A stretch of 64,000 nt of DNA, taken from NCBI RefSeq assembly GCF_003996855.1, contig NZ_NRQY01000001.1, positions 751,277 through 815,276 of the forward strand, read 5' to 3'. The notes below the pieces were generated by a model. It did not search any database, had not been told where the DNA came from, and worked only from the letters and a program-made list of their open reading frames with translations. Of the stretch, positions 45,597 through 56,760 are shown piece by piece; within the stretch, counting starts at the first letter, position 1, and the number at the start of each line of letters is the position of its first letter. The stretch comes from Morganella morganii. GTDB taxonomy: Bacteria; Pseudomonadota; Gammaproteobacteria; Enterobacterales; Enterobacteriaceae. A program made the translations under genes and the position numbers.

Positions 45597-47015
45597 TTAT
45601 GTATCAGAACTGTCATGGAAAGCCGGGGGAATTCCATGGTTTTTGGCCGGAATGTGGATCACAAACCCGATACCGCGCTGCTGTAATCCGTCAGTGACTG
45701 AAAGATAACCGCCGATTTTTTCCGCCAGATTCCAGGCGATGGCAAGGCCGAGGCCACTGCCGTTTTCACTGCTGCCGGGTACGCGGAAAAAGCGCGAGAA
45801 CAGGCGGTGGCGGTACAGTTCACTGATTCCGTTGCCGTTATCACGGATGATAATCTGCACTTCATCCGGGTTTCCGGTGTCCAGTGAAACCTCTGCCTGG
45901 CTGCCCGGCGGGCAGTATTTTACCGCGTTATTTAATATATTGTTGATAATGGAGAACAGCGCCTGTTTATCACTGACAATGATGCAGCTTTCCGGGCCGT
46001 CGAAGGAAAATTCAATATTTTTGCGCAGGGCGTAGGGCACCAGCATGGCAATGGTGTGGCTCAGTGCCTGAGTCAGGTCGATCTCTTCCATCTTAAGCGG
46101 ATAATCTTCCGTTTCCAGCCGCGCCAGATCAATCAGCTGTCGTGACAGCGATACTGCGCGGTCAAGGCTGATTTCCATATCGGCAGTAATCTCGTTACGC
46201 TCCGCAGGATCATCAATCTGTTTGAGCAGATGAATTTGTGCCAGTACGGCCGCAATCGGGGTGCGCAGTTCATGAGCGGCATCTGCCATAAACTGTTTTT
46301 CCCGCAGATTAGCGGCGTCCACCCGCTGCATCAGCTGGTTGATAGCATTCAGCACCGGCCGCATTTCATTGTACTGATACTTCATACTGATAGGTGTCAG
46401 GTTGCCGGGGGTGCGGGTGGCGATACTGCGGGTGGTTTCACGCAGCGGGCGCAAGCTGAGATAAGTGGTGATAATGGTGGACGAAAGCATAGTGCCGAGA
46501 ATAAACAGCAGCGGGACAGCGGTACCGGTTGCCGGGTCGCCGATCAGCATATGGCGGTCGGTGCCGGATTCGCCGATCACAGCAGTGCGCTGCATATCCG
46601 GGTCGGTATTATAAGCGAGATACCAGGTTTCGCCGTCCTCGGTGAAACGCTCTATTCCGTCCGGTTTCAGCGGAATATGGACGTCAGGCTTATTACTGTA
46701 CAGGACTTCACCCGTTGTGCTGTGCAGAATGGCGACCAGCGGATCATAATTTTCCTCTTCCAGCCCGCTTTTCATCGCATTGGCATACATACTTTCCAGT
46801 GCGCGGGCAATTTGCGGGAAAGTGGCGGAATCAGTGGGTGTTTCCCGCAGCGTGTCAGACATCCCCCGGGCAATAACCATTTGCTGGGCATTAAAATCTT
46901 CACTTAAACCAGGAAGGTAAGCGTATTTCAGCCAGGCAATCCAGACACCCCACAGCAGGAGCATTGAGAACGTCTGAAGGAGAACGGTATAAACAAAGAA
47001 TGAGCGGATTCTCAC
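45597..47015 (-). CDS. Two-component sensor histidine kinase (QseC/TctE-like)
   Basis: A 472-residue inner-membrane kinase. A first helix lies near residues 8-28, a periplasmic domain follows to about 160, a second helix near 165-185, then HAMP. The phospho-accepting His is in FMADAAHELRTPIAAVLAQ near 248; the N box is INNILNNAVKYC near 360 and the G box GSGLGLAIAWNLAEK near 430. The start is GTG 47015, directly abutting the regulator stop. It forms a pair with the OmpR-type gene upstream. The stimulus is unknown. Confidence 0.87.
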   Translation of the reverse strand: MRIRSFFVYTVLLQTFSMLLLWGVWIAWLKYAYLPGLSEDFNAQQMVIARGMSDTLRETPTDSATFPQIARALESMYANAMKSGLEEENYDPLVAILHSTTGEVLYSNKPDVHIPLKPDGIERFTEDGETWYLAYNTDPDMQRTAVIGESGTDRHMLIGDPATGTAVPLLFILGTMLSSTIITTYLSLRPLRETTRSIATRTPGNLTPISMKYQYNEMRPVLNAINQLMQRVDAANLREKQFMADAAHELRTPIAAVLAQIHLLKQIDDPAERNEITADMEISLDRAVSLSRQLIDLARLETEDYPLKMEEIDLTQALSHTIAMLVPYALRKNIEFSFDGPESCIIVSDKQALFSIINNILNNAVKYCPPGSQAEVSLDTGNPDEVQIIIRDNGNGISELYRHRLFSRFFRVPGSSENGSGLGLAIAWNLAEKIGGYLSVTDGLQQRGIGFVIHIPAKNHGIPPAFHDSSDT

Positions 47016-47681
47016 TTATTCGCTGTCCTTCTTCAGCAGATAGCCAATTCCACGGACAGTAATCACTTTTTCTTTACCGATTTTACGGCGCAGATTGTGA
47101 ATATGGACTTCCAGGGAATTACTTTCGATTTTATCATCCAGCCCGAATAAACGCTGTTCCAGCTCCGGTTTGCGTACCACATTGCCGGTATTACGCATTA
47201 ATTCGTACAGCAACTGATATTCTTTGCCGGAGAGTAATAATAACTCATCATTCAGTGTTACCTGATGATTCATCGGGTTAAGAGTAATATTATCCACTTT
47301 CCATAACTGCGAGGAAAAACCGGCAATACGGCGGGAAACCGCTTTAACACGGGAAATTAATTCGGGCAGTTCAACGGGTTTGGAAATAAAATCATCTGCT
47401 CCCGAATCAAGGGAATTTACCAGATGATCACGCTGATTGCGGGCAGTCATAATAATAATCGGGATTTGTTCCCCGCTGTTACGCCATTCAACCAGAGAGT
47501 CAAAGCCATCGCCGTCCGGCAGCCCCAGATCCAGCAGCATCAGGTCAAAATGCTGTTCTGTCAGCCGTCTGCGGGCATCAGCCAGCAGACGCAGCCAGCA
47601 TACCCGGAAACCGGCCAGTTCCAGTCCCCGGCACAGTGCTTTGCCTAATTGTAAATCGTCTTCGACTAATAGAATTTGCAC
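47016..47681 (-). CDS. OmpR-family response regulator (QseB/PmrA-like)
   Basis: A 221-residue regulator. The receiver has the acidic pair in ILLVEDDLQLG, phospho-Asp 51 in LMLLDLGLPDGDG and Lys near 102 in DDFISKPVELPEL. The winged-helix output domain contains LSGKEYQLLYELMRNTGNVV and SLEVHIHNLRRKIG (recognition helix) and ends in VRGIGYLLKK. First gene of the regulator-kinase pair, possibly followed by the isochorismatase-like gene. Close to the QseB, PmrA and related branch; exact orthology is uncertain. Confidence 0.87.
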   Translation of the reverse strand: MQILLVEDDLQLGKALCRGLELAGFRVCWLRLLADARRRLTEQHFDLMLLDLGLPDGDGFDSLVEWRNSGEQIPIIIMTARNQRDHLVNSLDSGADDFISKPVELPELISRVKAVSRRIAGFSSQLWKVDNITLNPMNHQVTLNDELLLLSGKEYQLLYELMRNTGNVVRKPELEQRLFGLDDKIESNSLEVHIHNLRRKIGKEKVITVRGIGYLLKKDSE

Positions 47682-47792
47682 GTTTTTTCTCTCTCTGTAA
47701 AAGCGGATTGCAGTATAGCATTGACGATTACTGTGACAACGCAGGCAAATTATTGTGGCAACAGAGCTTAATGTACTCTTAATCCATCCGGG

Positions 47793-48251
47793 TTAATGTG
47801 ATATCCGGTTAATAAAGTCATCAATCAGATGACCGGCATATTTTTCTGCCTGTTTTTGCAGGAAATAAAAATAAAAAATGGTACTGAACAATACCGCCGC
47901 ATAAATAAATACAGCCCAGATATATGTCAGGCTATAGTCCGGCAGGGTCAGTGAAAGATAGCTGATGTCGATATTCAGTGACAGGGCATCAATAATCTTC
48001 TGTGAGAACAGCAGCAGGGAGAAAAGTAATACCGGCAGGGCGAGTAATCCGGTCAGTATATTAACCTTTTTCCGGCGTGCCATCAGGGCGGGATAATGTT
48101 CATCGTGCATATAGGCGGCGATATCAGTGAGCTGATCATCCAGATAATCACGGCAGGCTACCGGTACATCCTGTTTTTCTATTTGCTGATGCAAAAGGCG
48201 TAAAAGCTGACTGTTATCGGTGCTTTTTGCAAAAGCGGTAATAATTCCCAT
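47793..48251 (-). CDS. Unknown two-helix membrane protein
   Basis: A 152-residue protein that I do not recognise. The N-terminal half is polar and helical (LLHQQIEKQDVPVACRDYLD). Two membrane helices lie near residues 65-85 and 108-130, with LNIDISYLSLTLPDYSLT between them. AGGAG stands six bases before ATG 48251. It is upstream of the two-component regulator on the same strand, 111 bp away, but the intervening promoter-like region argues against one operon. Confidence 0.55.
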   Translation of the reverse strand: MGIITAFAKSTDNSQLLRLLHQQIEKQDVPVACRDYLDDQLTDIAAYMHDEHYPALMARRKKVNILTGLLALPVLLFSLLLFSQKIIDALSLNIDISYLSLTLPDYSLTYIWAVFIYAAVLFSTIFYFYFLQKQAEKYAGHLIDDFINRISH

Positions 48252-48442
48252 GCGGAACTCCTGAAAGTCTGTGTCGGCCGGCTATTATTTAACAATTTTA
48301 CAGCCGGGTCATGCTGATTTATTAACATTACCTGAATTAAACCATAATCTGCGCTCTGCAGTACAATACAGATACGTTATAGCGGAAAATACTATGTTAT
48401 ATATAACGGCAGAATACATTTATCTTTCAGGGATTATCATCC

Positions 48443-49249
48443 ATGTTACGTATCACTGCACTGCTGGAAAACAGATGTTCTGACCCGAAACTGGCGTCTC
48501 ACGCCGGTCTCAGCCTGCTGCTGGAGGACGGGGAAACCTCGCTGTTGTTTGATACCGGCGCGGATGACACCTATATCCGTAATGCACAGGCGCTGGGAAT
48601 TTCACTGGCGGAGATTGATGCGGTGGTGCTGTCGCATGGTCATTATGACCATTTCGGCGGATTAACCCGGACTAAACGGCATAATTTACCGTTTCCGCTG
48701 ACGGTGATTGCGCATCCGCATATTTTCGAGCCGCGTCGTGCTGCACTATGGCTTGGCAGTTATCCACTGAAATTCAAACGATTATCACCTCAGTTCTGTG
48801 AAGAAACATTGCGCCGTGACTATCAGTTTCTGCTGAAGGAAAAACCGTACATTATTTCATCCCGCTTTTTGTTTGCCGGTGAAATCACCCGGCGGGCAGT
48901 GGTGCGCCGTTACGGGATATTGCTCAGAAACAGGGAGGCGGATTATGTCCGCGATGACAGTTTTCTGATCTGGCGCGGGGGGGCCGGGATTGTGATTATC
49001 ACCGGATGCAGTCATTCAGGAATTGAGTCGGTGATACAGCATGCGCGGGCTCTGACAGATAATGCACCGGTACAGGCGGTGGTCGGCGGGCTGCATCTGC
49101 GCCGGGCAACACCGGCGGCACTGCGCCGCGCACAGGAGGCGGTCGATCCGCAAACCCGTGTGTACGGCTGCCATTGTACCGGTGCCAGAGGGCGTCATGC
49201 CCTGAATGCGGACGATTTTAATACCGGGCAGCAGCTGACATTCCGCTGA
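48443..49249 (+). CDS. MBL-fold metallo-hydrolase
   Basis: A 268-residue metallo-beta-lactamase-fold protein. Metal-binding residues are in LSHGHYDHFGGL near 65-76 (HxHxDH), TGCSHSGIESV near 190 and VVGGLHLRRA near 213. The arrangement, with CHCTGARGRHAL near the end, fits the group related to 7,8-dihydropterin-6-methyl synthase-like hydrolases. Two metal ions are expected. Substrate unknown. It is convergent with the FMN reductase gene and probably monocistronic. Confidence 0.82.
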   Translation: MLRITALLENRCSDPKLASHAGLSLLLEDGETSLLFDTGADDTYIRNAQALGISLAEIDAVVLSHGHYDHFGGLTRTKRHNLPFPLTVIAHPHIFEPRRAALWLGSYPLKFKRLSPQFCEETLRRDYQFLLKEKPYIISSRFLFAGEITRRAVVRRYGILLRNREADYVRDDSFLIWRGGAGIVIITGCSHSGIESVIQHARALTDNAPVQAVVGGLHLRRATPAALRRAQEAVDPQTRVYGCHCTGARGRHALNADDFNTGQQLTFR

Positions 49250-49267
49250 ATCTGCCCGGCCGGACTA

Positions 49268-49816
49268 TCAGCTGTGTGCTTCCAGGAAACGGACATAGGC
49301 ATCGGCCCATTTCTGCACAAAAGCCCCTGTTTTTTCGCTGAATGTACCGTTTTCGCTGATCATGCCGTCATACCATTGCAGGTACATTTCCGGCTGATTA
49401 AGTGTCGGCATATTCAGGAATGCCAGCACATTGCGCAGATGCTGCTGTGCCATCGCCGTACCCATTGCTCCGGCGGAGGTGCCGATCACCGCTGCCGGTT
49501 TGCTGTCCCAGCTGTTCTGTCCCCACGGACGCGAGCCTTGATCCAGAGCGTTTTTCAGCACACCCGGGATAGAACGGTTATACTCCGGCGTGACAAAAAT
49601 CACACCGTCAGCCTGTGAAATCTGCTGTTTGAATGCCAGCACCTCAGCAGGCGACTGCGCATCACAGTCCTGATTATAGAGTGGCAGTGAACCAATGCTG
49701 ACAAATTCACACTGAATGTGTGCAGGAAAAAGAGAGACCAGAGCATGCGCCAGCTGACGATTGTAACTCTGCTCACGCAGCGAACCGACAACAACAGCAA
49801 CGCGGTATTGTTTCAT
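49268..49816 (-). CDS. NADPH-dependent FMN reductase (ChrR-like)
   Basis: A 182-residue flavodoxin-fold protein. The FMN phosphate loop is GSLREQSYNRQL near 11-22 and the isoalloxazine-contacting motif is TPEYNRSIPGVLKNALD near 78-94, with GTSAGAMGTAMAQQHLR near 113. Relatives (ChrR, quinone reductases) perform two-electron reduction of quinones, chromate or dyes and form tetramers. GGAGGT precedes ATG 49816. Monocistronic. Confidence 0.85.
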   Translation of the reverse strand: MKQYRVAVVVGSLREQSYNRQLAHALVSLFPAHIQCEFVSIGSLPLYNQDCDAQSPAEVLAFKQQISQADGVIFVTPEYNRSIPGVLKNALDQGSRPWGQNSWDSKPAAVIGTSAGAMGTAMAQQHLRNVLAFLNMPTLNQPEMYLQWYDGMISENGTFSEKTGAFVQKWADAYVRFLEAHS

Positions 49817-49969
49817 TGTAACCTCCTGAACCGGTGAAAACCCGGTGGTGAATAAAGAATTAAAACAAATGAAAACGTTATTATCATAGTGCGGAATCGC
49901 AGAACAGAGAGCAGAATTTAGTAAATTTTTATGACATCACAACAAAAAAAGATCTTATCAGGAGCAGTC

Positions 49970-52021
49970 ATGACTATCCCGCAAGCCCTTAAACGTCCTG
50001 TGCAGTTCACTGCACATGGTGAAACCCGGACGGATAATTACTACTGGCTGCGGGATGATACCCGCAGTGATCCGCAGGTTATTCAGTATCTGACGGATGA
50101 AAACCAGTATACACAACAGAAATTACAGGCCGCTGAGCCGCTGCGCGAAGCGTTGTATGAAGAGATGGTTGCCCGCATGCCGCAGGCCGATGAATCTGCG
50201 CCGTACAGCTATAACGGCTATGTTTACCGTACCCGGTTTGAGGCGGGCAAAGAGTACCCGCTGTATGAGCGGCGTAAAATCACTGCTGATCAGTGGGAAC
50301 TGCTGGCGGACGGCAATGCACGGGCGGAAGGACTGGCGTATTATGAACTGGTCTCTCTGGCTGTCAGTGCGGATAACCGCCGTATTGCAATTGCGGAGGA
50401 TAAAGTCGGCCGCCGTGAATATCAGGTGGCTTACCGTGATCTGACCGATAATCACTGGCAGGAATCCGTGCTGACAGACGTCGCGGATGATTTAGTCTGG
50501 TCAGCGGACGGTTCAGTGCTGTTTTATGTCCGTCAGGACCCGCAGACATTACTGCCGTTCGAGGTTTACCGTCATCGTTTCGGCACAGATACCGCACAGG
50601 ATGAGCTGGTATACCGCGAGGACGATGATCGTTTTTATACCGGTTTATCCCTGTCATCCTCCCGTGAGTGGATTTTTATCGGCTGCCACAGCCCGGTCAC
50701 CTCTGAAGTTCATCTGATCAATGCCAATGAGCCGTTACTGCCGCCGGTCTGTTTCTCGCCGCGTCAGGACGGGCGTGAGTACCATATTGATCATCTGGAT
50801 GGTCAGTTTTATATCCGCTCTGATCATGAAAATGAACTGTTTGGCCTCTATCAGACGAATGCACCGGAAAATCAGTGGCAAACCCTGATTGCGCCACAGC
50901 CGGATACGGATCTGGAAGATTTCACGCTGTTCCGTGACTGGCTGGTATTGCAGGAACGGCACGCCGCGCTGCCGCAGATCCGCATTATTCACCGGCAGAG
51001 CGGGAAAGAAACACAGGTCGCGTTTGATGACGGTGCATACTGTGCGTGGCTCGGGCTGAATCCGGAGCCGGACAGTCAGCTGCTGCGCTACGGCTATACC
51101 TCGATGACCACCCCGGCATCAGTGTATGAGCTGGATATGGTCAGCGGGGAACGGACACTGCTGAAACAGGCGCAGGTCAACGGTTTTCAGCGTGATAATT
51201 ATCACAGTGAACGGATCTGGATCACCGCCCGTGATGGCGTACAGGTGCCGGTTTCGCTGGTCTGGCATAAAGATTATTATCAGCGCGGACACGATTCACA
51301 AGGACACAACCCGTTGCTGATTGAAGGCTATGGTGCGTACGGTGCCAGTATGGACCCGGATTTTGACGCTAACCGCCTGAGCCTGCTTGATCGCGGTTTT
51401 GTGTATGCTCAGGCGCATATCCGCGGCGGCGGTGAGCTGGGTAAACGCTGGTACAATGCCGGCAAGATGCAGCATAAAATCAACAGTTTTAATGATTTTG
51501 TTGATGTGACACGTGAACTGATTGCCCGGCGTTATGGTGCGGAAAACCGGATCTACGCCACCGGCGGCAGCGCAGGCGGGTTGCTGATGGGGGCGGTGAT
51601 TAATCAGGCGCCGGAGCTGTATCGCGGTATCGTGACACAGGTACCGTTTGTGGATGCACTGACCACCATGTCTGATCCGTCCATCCCGCTGACCACCGGT
51701 GAGTATGAGGAGTGGGGCAATCCGGAAAATGAATCAGCTTACCGCGACATCCGGGCATACAGCCCGTATGACAACATTGAGGCGAAAGCGTATCCCGATA
51801 TGCTGGTGACCAGCGGCCTGCATGATTCTCAGGTTCAGTACTGGGAACCGGCAAAATGGGTGGCAAAACTGCGGGAGATGAAAACAGATGACAATCTGCT
51901 GCTGCTCTATACCGATATGGAAGCGGGGCACGGCGGTAAGTCAGGACGATTCAACTATTTGTGGGATGTGGCACTCAGTTATGTGTTCCTGCTGATGGTG
52001 GATGAACAGCAGGCGCCGTGA
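49970..52021 (+). CDS. ptrB: Oligopeptidase B (protease II)
   Basis: A 683-residue serine peptidase of the S9A family (E. coli PtrB 686) that cuts after Arg and Lys in short peptides. A seven-bladed propeller (about residues 70-400) gates the active site. The catalytic Ser is in ATGGSAGGLLMGAV near 525, the Asp in TSGLHDSQVQYWEP near 610 and the His in EAGHGGKSGRF near 645. The opening NYYWLRDDTR is characteristic. ATG 49970 has AGGAG upstream and matches the family start; the ATG at 49931 adds 13 unconserved residues. Confidence 0.93.
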   Translation: MTIPQALKRPVQFTAHGETRTDNYYWLRDDTRSDPQVIQYLTDENQYTQQKLQAAEPLREALYEEMVARMPQADESAPYSYNGYVYRTRFEAGKEYPLYERRKITADQWELLADGNARAEGLAYYELVSLAVSADNRRIAIAEDKVGRREYQVAYRDLTDNHWQESVLTDVADDLVWSADGSVLFYVRQDPQTLLPFEVYRHRFGTDTAQDELVYREDDDRFYTGLSLSSSREWIFIGCHSPVTSEVHLINANEPLLPPVCFSPRQDGREYHIDHLDGQFYIRSDHENELFGLYQTNAPENQWQTLIAPQPDTDLEDFTLFRDWLVLQERHAALPQIRIIHRQSGKETQVAFDDGAYCAWLGLNPEPDSQLLRYGYTSMTTPASVYELDMVSGERTLLKQAQVNGFQRDNYHSERIWITARDGVQVPVSLVWHKDYYQRGHDSQGHNPLLIEGYGAYGASMDPDFDANRLSLLDRGFVYAQAHIRGGGELGKRWYNAGKMQHKINSFNDFVDVTRELIARRYGAENRIYATGGSAGGLLMGAVINQAPELYRGIVTQVPFVDALTTMSDPSIPLTTGEYEEWGNPENESAYRDIRAYSPYDNIEAKAYPDMLVTSGLHDSQVQYWEPAKWVAKLREMKTDDNLLLLYTDMEAGHGGKSGRFNYLWDVALSYVFLLMVDEQQAP

Positions 52022-52049
52022 CACTGTCACTTAATGTGTGACAATGTCA
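52019..52049. terminator. Hairpin between ptrB and xseA
   Basis: A 12-bp stem with one mismatch (TGACACTGTCAC / GTGACAATGTCA), overlapping the ptrB stop and lying between convergent genes. No T run. Confidence 0.5.
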
Positions 52050-52065
52050 CCGGTAAAACCGTATA

Positions 52066-53442
52066 TTACTCAGCGGTTTTCCGTTTACGGGCAGCCGCTT
52101 TTTTGTGCACAGCGGTAATTTCACTTTCCACACTGCCGTCCTGCAACAGCGTGGTGATTTTCTGCCCGACTTTCACCTGGCGGGTTTTATTCAGTACGTC
52201 GCCGCTGTCCGTCTGGCTGATACTGAATCCCCGGCTGAGCGTTGCCAGCGGGCTGACACCCTCGAGGGTTGAACAGAGACGCCCGAAACGCTCGCGCTGC
52301 TGACTGAGTTGTTCCCGCATAGCGGAAGAGAGACGGAACTGTAACTGCTGAACCAACCGCTGCCGCTGCTGTAACTGAGGACGTGGATCACGGCGCATCA
52401 GGCGCTGTTCAGCCTGTGTGAGCTGACGGGATTTTTGTGTCAGCATATGCTGCCCGGCCTGAACCAGCCGTTGTTCAAGCCGCTGAATCAGCTGTTGCTG
52501 CCGTGCAAGACGTAATTGCGGATGCTGTTGCTGTAACCGGTGATGTAACTGACTGAATAGCCGCTGTTTTTTAGCGATAAAATAGTCCATCGCCATTTCC
52601 AGCCGCTGCTGAACAGACTGGATCTGCCGCAGGCGTTCAGTCAAATCACGACTGACCAGCTCGGCGGCGGCTGATGGTGTCGGTGCACGTAAATCCGCCA
52701 CAAAATCAGCAATAGTGATATCAGTTTCATGGCCGACAGCACTGATCACCGGCAGGCGGCTGGCAAAAATCGCCCGCGCCACCCGCTCGTCGTTGAAACT
52801 CCACAAATCTTCCAGTGAGCCGCCGCCGCGCCCGACAATCAGCACGTCACATTCATTACGGCGGTTGGCGGTTTCGATAGCGCGGACAATCTGCGCCGGT
52901 GCATCGGCACCCTGAACCTGAGCGGGATAAATAACCACCGGCAGCGACGGGTCACGTCGGCGCAGAATATTCAGAATATCGTGAAGGGCGGCACCGGTGG
53001 CGGATGTCACCACCCCCACGCAGGTGGCGGGCAGCGGCAATGGTTTTTTCAGACGGGTATCAAATAAGCCTTCCGCTTTCAGCTTTTCTTTCAGCAGTTC
53101 AAACTGCTGCTGAAGCAGGCCTTCACCGGCGGGTTGCATCGATTCAATAATCAGCTGATAATCCCCGCGCGGCTCATACAGCGTGATCGCCGCGCGCACC
53201 AGCACCTGTTGCCCGTTCTGCGGCGCAAATGTCACACGGCTGTTGTTGCCGCGGAACATGGCTGCCCGCACCTGGGATTTTTCATCTTTCAGGGTAAAAT
53301 ACCAGTGACCGGAAGACGGACGCGAGAAGTTGGAGATCTCCGCGCTGATCCAAATCCGGCCCATTTCCAGCTCGAGTAACTGCCGGACTGTCGTATTTAA
53401 CCGGGTAACAGTAAAAATTGCGGTATTTTCAGGTAGCAACAT
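52066..53442 (-). CDS. xseA: Exodeoxyribonuclease VII large subunit
   Basis: A 458-residue subunit of the single-strand-specific exonuclease VII (E. coli 456). The N-terminal OB fold contains [24 protein letters not shown] (split here as ISAEISNF and GHWYFTLKD), the catalytic region [16 protein letters not shown] and [17 protein letters not shown] near 205-222, and VSAVGHETD near 240. A long Gln/Arg-rich coiled coil (residues about 280-400) binds small subunits. The gene is divergent from guaB, as in E. coli. Confidence 0.95.
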   Translation of the reverse strand: MLLPENTAIFTVTRLNTTVRQLLELEMGRIWISAEISNFSRPSSGHWYFTLKDEKSQVRAAMFRGNNSRVTFAPQNGQQVLVRAAITLYEPRGDYQLIIESMQPAGEGLLQQQFELLKEKLKAEGLFDTRLKKPLPLPATCVGVVTSATGAALHDILNILRRRDPSLPVVIYPAQVQGADAPAQIVRAIETANRRNECDVLIVGRGGGSLEDLWSFNDERVARAIFASRLPVISAVGHETDITIADFVADLRAPTPSAAAELVSRDLTERLRQIQSVQQRLEMAMDYFIAKKQRLFSQLHHRLQQQHPQLRLARQQQLIQRLEQRLVQAGQHMLTQKSRQLTQAEQRLMRRDPRPQLQQRQRLVQQLQFRLSSAMREQLSQQRERFGRLCSTLEGVSPLATLSRGFSISQTDSGDVLNKTRQVKVGQKITTLLQDGSVESEITAVHKKAAARKRKTAE

Positions 53443-53534
53443 GTGAGCCAGATCAAATAATAAAACAAGGACTTAATTGTCCGATACTACCGCCTTCTGA
53501 CAGATTATCAACGAATTTTTAAAAAAAAGGCTAG

Positions 53535-53560
53535 GCGCAACCGATTACCACCTGTATAAT
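53535..53560 (+). promoter_or_regulatory. guaBA promoter with possible PurR operator
   Basis: TATAAT at 53555-53560 is a perfect -10 hexamer. Just upstream, GCGCAACCGATTACCA (53535-53550) matches about ten of sixteen positions of the PurR consensus ACGCAAACGTTTTCNT. PurR control of guaBA is known in E. coli. No good -35 hexamer is evident at the expected spacing, as in other strongly regulated rRNA-like promoters. Confidence 0.5.
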
Positions 53561-53614
53561 GCCGCGGCAATATTTTATCTTCTTTCAATCCTGCTGCCTG
53601 GTGAGATATTGCAC

Positions 53615-55081
53615 ATGTTACGTATTAAAAAAGAAGCTTTAACCTTTGATGATGTCCTCTTAGTTCCTGCACATTCCACAGTTCTGCCTAACACTGCCGA
53701 TTTATCGACACAACTCACCGCGAAGATCCGTCTGAACGTCCCGATGATCTCGGCGGCGATGGATACGGTAACGGAAGCCCGTCTGGCGATTGCCCTTGCC
53801 CAGGAAGGCGGTATCGGCTTTATCCACAAAAATATGTCCATTGAGCGTCAGGCCGATGAAGTCCGCCGTGTGAAAAAACACGAAAGCGGCGTGGTTTCTG
53901 ATCCGCAGACTGTTACCCCGTGCACCACACTGCGTGAAGTTCAGGTTCTGACTGAACAGAACGGCTTTGCCGGTTATCCGGTGGTCACTACCGATAATGA
54001 ATTAGTCGGTATCATCACCGGCCGTGATGTGCGTTTCGTGACTGATCTGGATCAGCCGGTGACTGCCGTGATGACCCCGAAAGAGCGTCTGGTGACTGTC
54101 CGCGAAGGCGAAGCCCGTGAAGTGGTTCTGAAGAAAATGCATGAACGCCGCGTGGAAAAAGCGCTGGTGGTGGATGATGCATTCCATCTGCTCGGTATGA
54201 TCACCGTAAAAGATTTCCAGAAAGCAGAGCGCAAACCAAACGCCTGTAAAGATGAGCACGGACGTCTGCGTGTCGGTGCGGCTGTCGGTGCAGGGGCGGG
54301 TAACGAAGAGCGTGTTGATGCGCTGGTGGCCGCCGGTGTGGACGTTCTGTTAATCGACTCCTCTCACGGTCATTCAGAAGGTGTGTTACAGCGTATCCGT
54401 GAAACCCGTGAAAAATACCCTGATCTTGAAATCATCGGCGGTAACGTCGCCACAGCCGAAGGTGCGAAAGCCCTGGCAGCTGCGGGTGTCAGCGCGGTGA
54501 AAGTCGGTATCGGCCCGGGGTCAATTTGTACCACCCGTATCGTAACCGGTGTGGGCGTACCGCAGTTAACCGCGATTTCTGATGCTGTTGAAGCGCTGGA
54601 AGGTACCGGTATCCCGGTTATCGCTGACGGCGGTATCCGTTTCTCCGGTGATATCGCGAAAGCGCTGGCTGCCGGTGCGGCGTGTGTGATGGTCGGTTCG
54701 ATGTTCGCCGGTACAGAGGAATCTCCGGGCGAAGTGGAACTCTACCAGGGTCGCGCTTATAAATCTTACCGTGGTATGGGCTCACTCGGTGCAATGTCCA
54801 AAGGCTCTTCAGACCGCTACTTCCAGACCGATAACGCGGCGGACAAACTGGTGCCGGAAGGTATCGAAGGCCGTGTGGCTTACAAAGGTGTGCTGAAAAC
54901 CATCGTTCACCAGCAAATGGGCGGCCTGCGCTCTTGCATGGGACTGACCGGTTGTGCAACTATTCACGAACTGAATACTAAAGCAGAGTTTGTCCGTATC
55001 AGTGGTGCCGGGATTCAGGAAAGCCACGTTCATGACGTGACTATCACCAAAGAAGCACCAAACTACCGTTCAGGTCTCTGA
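53615..55081 (+). CDS. guaB: Inosine-5'-monophosphate dehydrogenase
   Basis: A 488-residue enzyme, the same length as E. coli GuaB, that oxidises IMP to XMP with NAD in GTP synthesis. Two CBS domains lie at about residues 95-205. The catalytic Cys is in [15 protein letters not shown] near 305, the IMP phosphate site in [15 protein letters not shown], and the mobile flap and Arg in [10 protein letters not shown] near 400. ATG 53615 ([13 protein letters not shown]) is the family start. It is followed by guaA after 59 bp. Confidence 0.96.
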   Translation: MLRIKKEALTFDDVLLVPAHSTVLPNTADLSTQLTAKIRLNVPMISAAMDTVTEARLAIALAQEGGIGFIHKNMSIERQADEVRRVKKHESGVVSDPQTVTPCTTLREVQVLTEQNGFAGYPVVTTDNELVGIITGRDVRFVTDLDQPVTAVMTPKERLVTVREGEAREVVLKKMHERRVEKALVVDDAFHLLGMITVKDFQKAERKPNACKDEHGRLRVGAAVGAGAGNEERVDALVAAGVDVLLIDSSHGHSEGVLQRIRETREKYPDLEIIGGNVATAEGAKALAAAGVSAVKVGIGPGSICTTRIVTGVGVPQLTAISDAVEALEGTGIPVIADGGIRFSGDIAKALAAGAACVMVGSMFAGTEESPGEVELYQGRAYKSYRGMGSLGAMSKGSSDRYFQTDNAADKLVPEGIEGRVAYKGVLKTIVHQQMGGLRSCMGLTGCATIHELNTKAEFVRISGAGIQESHVHDVTITKEAPNYRSGL

Positions 55082-55140
55082 TTCATGCGGCGGTCTGCGG
55101 ACCGCCAGCCTATAATTGTTTGCTTTTGGAACATACATTA

Positions 55141-56718
55141 ATGACAACGAATATTCATCAGCACCGCATTCTTATCCTCGACTTTGGATCGCAGTACACT
55201 CAGCTGATCGCGCGCCGTATCCGTGAAATCGGCGTTTATTGTGAACTGTGGGCATGGGATGTTACTGAAGAACAGATCCGTAATTTCAATCCGAACGGTA
55301 TTATTCTCTCCGGCGGCCCGGAAAGCACCACTGAACACAACAGCCCGCGCGCACCTGAATATGTTTTCAGCGCCGGTGTGCCGGTTCTCGGCATCTGCTA
55401 CGGCATGCAGACCATGTCTATGCAACTCGGCGGGGCAGTGGAAACTTCTGACGAGCGCGAGTTTGGTTATGCACAGGTCGAAATCCGCGAAACCTGCGAA
55501 CTGTTCCGTGGCATCCACGATATGCTGGATGAAAACGGCAAACCGCTGCTGGATGTCTGGATGAGCCACGGCGACAAAGTCACCGCTATCCCGTCCGATT
55601 TCGTCACCGTTGCCAGCACTGAAACCTGCCCGTTTGCGATCATGGCAAACGACGAAAAACGTTTCTACGGCGTGCAGTTCCATCCGGAAGTGACTCATAC
55701 TCACCAGGGGCTGGAAATCCTCAAACGTTTCGTGCTGGATATCTGTCAGTGTGAAGCGCTGTGGACACCGGAAGCCATTATTGAGGACACCGTTATCCGT
55801 CTGCGCGAGCAGATTGGTGACGACCATGTCATCCTGGCACTCTCCGGCGGGGTGGATTCATCTGTTACCGCCATGCTGTTAAACCGTGCTATCGGCAAAC
55901 GTCTGACTTGTGTATTCGTGGATAACGGCTTACTGCGCCTGAACGAAGCAGAGCAGGTTATGGCGATGTTCGAAGGTAAATTTGACCTCAATATCATCCA
56001 CGCCAAAGCGGAAGATCGTTTCCTGAATGCCCTGAAAGGCATTGCTGATCCGGAAGCCAAACGTAAAGCCATCGGCCATACATTCATTGAAATTTTTGAT
56101 GAAGAAGCATCAAAACAGAAGCAGGTCAAATGGCTGGCGCAGGGTACTATCTATCCGGATGTGATTGAATCTGCCGCCTCTGAAACCGGCAAAGCGCATG
56201 TGATCAAATCCCACCATAACGTCGGCGGCCTACCGGAAGATATGGAGCTGGGTCTGGTTGAACCGCTGCGTGAACTGTTCAAAGATGAAGTCCGCCGCAT
56301 CGGTCTGCAACTGGGTTTACCGTACGATATGCTGTACCGCCATCCGTTCCCGGGCCCGGGTCTGGGTGTCCGCGTACTGGGTGAAGTGAAAAAAGAGTAC
56401 TGCGACATCCTGCGCCGTGCCGATGCTATCTTTATCGAAGAACTGCACAAAGCGGATCTGTACCACAAAGTCAGCCAGGCATTCACTGTCTTCCTGCCGG
56501 TACGCTCTGTCGGCGTGATGGGTGACGGCCGTAAGTACGACTGGGTTGTCTCACTGCGCGCAGTCGAAACCATCGACTTTATGACCGCACACTGGGCACA
56601 TCTGCCATACGATCTGTTAGGCCGTGTCTCCAACCGCATCATCAATGAAGTCGACGGTATTTCCCGCGTCGTTTATGACGTCAGCGGCAAGCCACCGGCG
56701 ACGATTGAGTGGGAATGA
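55141..56718 (+). CDS. guaA: GMP synthase (glutamine-hydrolysing)
   Basis: A 525-residue enzyme, matching E. coli in length, that aminates XMP to GMP. The N-terminal class I glutaminase has the nucleophile in GICYGMQTM near 86 and the His-Glu pair in QFHPEVTHT near 181-183. The ATP pyrophosphatase P-loop is [15 protein letters not shown] near 233, and the C-terminal dimerisation domain ends [12 protein letters not shown] 55141 ([10 protein letters not shown]) is the family start. Second gene of guaBA. Confidence 0.96.
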   Translation: MTTNIHQHRILILDFGSQYTQLIARRIREIGVYCELWAWDVTEEQIRNFNPNGIILSGGPESTTEHNSPRAPEYVFSAGVPVLGICYGMQTMSMQLGGAVETSDEREFGYAQVEIRETCELFRGIHDMLDENGKPLLDVWMSHGDKVTAIPSDFVTVASTETCPFAIMANDEKRFYGVQFHPEVTHTHQGLEILKRFVLDICQCEALWTPEAIIEDTVIRLREQIGDDHVILALSGGVDSSVTAMLLNRAIGKRLTCVFVDNGLLRLNEAEQVMAMFEGKFDLNIIHAKAEDRFLNALKGIADPEAKRKAIGHTFIEIFDEEASKQKQVKWLAQGTIYPDVIESAASETGKAHVIKSHHNVGGLPEDMELGLVEPLRELFKDEVRRIGLQLGLPYDMLYRHPFPGPGLGVRVLGEVKKEYCDILRRADAIFIEELHKADLYHKVSQAFTVFLPVRSVGVMGDGRKYDWVVSLRAVETIDFMTAHWAHLPYDLLGRVSNRIINEVDGISRVVYDVSGKPPATIEWE

Positions 56719-56760
56719 TATACCTATAGTTTTTAACTACCGGTAATTATCAGAAAACCG

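Noticed and set aside
55138..55827. 229-codon frame antisense to guaA
   Set aside because: Lies wholly inside guaA, which is conserved over its full length.
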